A stretch of 48,459 nucleotides of DNA from assembly GCA_015680685.1 (NCBI GenBank), contig MNCI01038353.1, positions 38,418-86,876 of the forward strand, in the 5' to 3' direction. Positions 46,827 through 48,459 of this stretch are shown in pieces (the first letter of the stretch is position 1; each line of letters begins with the position of its first letter). The notes below the pieces were generated by a model that made no database searches, was not told the DNA's origin, and saw only the letters and a program-made list of their open reading frames with translations. The DNA comes from Gnetum montanum. Its lineage: Eukaryota; Streptophyta; Gnetopsida; Gnetales; Gnetaceae. The position numbers and the translations under genes were made by a program.

Positions 46827-48109
46827 CTAAGTCAAAGAAGAATGAGGAGGATCATCATCTATATCATTATTGATGTCATGATCACCATCGCCTAGAGCAT
46901 GTAGGCAGTAAATCATACAAGCAAGTAGTAACCATGATGATCAAAACGTATAACCATAAAATGAAAAAATGTGAAGCCAAAAATTATATCATAAAAATTT
47001 TAATTAATTAAAACATGTTCATGCAAACTTAGGAAATTTTAAAGCAAAGTTTTAGAGGCCAATTTCTAACCTATAAAAAATTTGTTCTTTACTCATATTA
47101 GTCTAGTTGATTTCTTTTAGATCTATTCCTGCTAGGATCTTTCCCTTCTTAATGTCTATCCACTCAAGAGGATCTTGGGAAAGGCTAGCTCTAGTAGTCT
47201 TTCCAACTACAATAGTGATCTAAGAGGTAGGAGATTCAATGACCATCATTGAATCCATGAACATGTTAAAGGTGTCCTCCACATTTATCCTTTATACAAA
47301 CAATTCAAGATTTTGTCACTCAATAGCCTCCGCATGCCATAACTTTAAATGGACCTCTTTCTCTACCTAATAATGCCACTTTTGGTCCTTTTATTTTTTT
47401 CCCTACTCAATTACCCAAGCATAATAGTCCTGCCAATCCCTAGTCTTGTGACCAATAGCTCCATTTGCATATCCTTTTTCACATTGCTCTTGGCTAGAGC
47501 AACCTTACTTTGGATGATACTCTAGTACCGCGACCACTCAATCTCCTTCATATGCAAAGAGCTTCTATTAGCCACATGAGCTTCTATGAACTCTTTACAA
47601 TCATGAAGTTTATTGTTCTTGTTTGGTAACTTCTTTAGCTACTTTCTTAAAGTCACAACCTCCTCCCATAGAAATTCATTGGATTTTTGTGATTCCCAAG
47701 ATGTCCTTGCACATGAGATGGTATATTGGGTAGCCCCTTCATACAATCTTTGGGGAACATTACCTACATTATGTGGTAGTGTAGGAACCTCATTGAACTC
47801 GATGTCTCACATAAGATTCCATTTAACTTTGGATACTACAATAGTCAAAGCACAAGAAAAATAGAAACAACTAAAATATTTTAAAACTACTAAAATCATA
47901 TAGCCATAAAATATGAAAATCATAAAAATATAAAGAAAAATGTAAAACAAAAAAATGCTAACTATTCTTACCTACACTAGGGGCTATCTATTGTAGCCTA
48001 TCAACCATATCATCCACCATGCTCTGCATGATTTCCACCTTATCCAAGGCCTCAACCCAAGGCTTGAAACAGAACATAGATTTGGATGCTTCTAGAGGGG
48101 GCTCATTCA
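46827..48109 (-). pseudogene. Antisense gene of C: last three exons
   Basis: Same gene as 23852-28180 in A. C-E6 48109-47972 (acceptor GTTGCAG, donor GTAG/GTAAGA, 138 nt, phase 1). C-E7 47835-47071 (acceptor ATTGTAG, donor ATAG/GTTAGA). C-E8 46891-46827 (acceptor GCTCTAG; acidic end DINNDIDDD then TAG). C-E7 starts with SKVKWNL and has EVPTLPHNVGNVPQ, matching PVPTLSSDVIEVPR in A. Further on, KKDMQMELL matches the MQMNLL segment, and QDPLEWIDIKKGK matches SGPLRWTILEKEK. Upstream exons, including the FCP1-like one, are cut off by LTR E and the window edge. Confidence 0.75.
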
Positions 48110-48153
48110 CTGCAACAACCATAACCATTAATACATTTTACAAATATAGATAA

Positions 48154-48459
48154 TGATAAGACGCGACATGCACTGAGCCGCGATATCGCGTATGCGATAT
48201 CGCGTCTTCCCCTGTGATATTGCGTACGCGATATCGCGGTCCACCGCCATATCTATAAATAAGAGGTGGCACTCCCTTCATTTCCCAATCCTAGCTAGAA
48301 GTAGCAAAGCTCTGGCAGATTGATCACTCCAGAGTTAGAATTTTTCCCATGTGCCCGCAGTAGGAGTCCTAGAGTGAACGGTTCTTTATTCGAGCAGCTT
48401 ATAACCTGAACCCAAGTTGTGTATGGCAATAAAGATGAACTTGATTGGATAAACCTTGC
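48154..48459 (+). repeat. LTR E (start), relative of the B-family LTR
   Basis: Begins at TGATAAGACG in intron 5 of the C antisense gene and runs off the window. Three intact copies of the palindrome GCGATATCGC (48179-48238) plus one decayed copy, then TATAAATA (48254-48261), and AATAAA at 48428-48433 in the context GGCAATAAAGAT, which the B LTRs share. Orientation plus. Far less decayed than the B LTRs, so younger. Confidence 0.65.
48254..48261 (+). promoter_or_regulatory. TATA box of LTR E
   Basis: TATAAATA, 16 bp after the last GATATCGC palindrome, the same order as in the B LTRs. Confidence 0.65.

Overview
The window is plant nuclear DNA made almost entirely of old, nested LTR retrotransposons. 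I see no ordinary host gene, tRNA, rRNA or CRISPR array. Plant-type retroelement domains, 5-bp target-site duplications, tRNA-Asp-like and tRNA-iMet-like primer sites and many C-to-T decay marks point to a repeat-rich seed plant. I cannot name the species. Even the youngest insertion has LTRs that differ at roughly one base in nine by eye, which suggests slow turnover.

Layout. Element B1 (minus strand, 1-8487, cut by the window edge) carries gag and a second long ORF but no pol. Element D (minus, 8678-14688) is a gag-only Ty1/copia-type element. Element C (plus; leader 14689-15488, gag from 15489) is the oldest host. It is split by element B2 (minus, 15833-43154, TSD accaa), a second copy of the B family. 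B2 is itself split inside its second ORF by element A (plus, 17194-35385, TSD gtagc). C resumes at 43155 with gag and protease, then an antisense gene (46827-48109), until another LTR (E, from about 48154) interrupts it at the window edge.

Element A is a Ty3/gypsy element of the Tat type. Its order is LTR, leader with a repeated hairpin, gag-protease, RT, RNase H, a second archaeal-type RNase H, integrase and LTR. All its enzymes are broken by stops or catalytic substitutions.

The most unusual feature lies between protease and RT in A. A roughly 4.3-kb gene runs antisense, with its own TATA box and about eight exons whose GT/AG sites and phases mostly fit together. Exon 2 resembles FCP1/NIF-type HAD phosphatases and later exons encode acidic and helical segments. 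The diverged element C carries the last three exons of the same gene in the same place with the same splice boundaries. The gene is therefore an inherited part of this retroelement lineage and not a chance insertion. I do not know of a described element with this arrangement.

The B family is a pol-less gag element with a tRNA-Asp-type primer site. It has a long second ORF behind what looks like an internal promoter that reuses the palindromic motif of its LTR.
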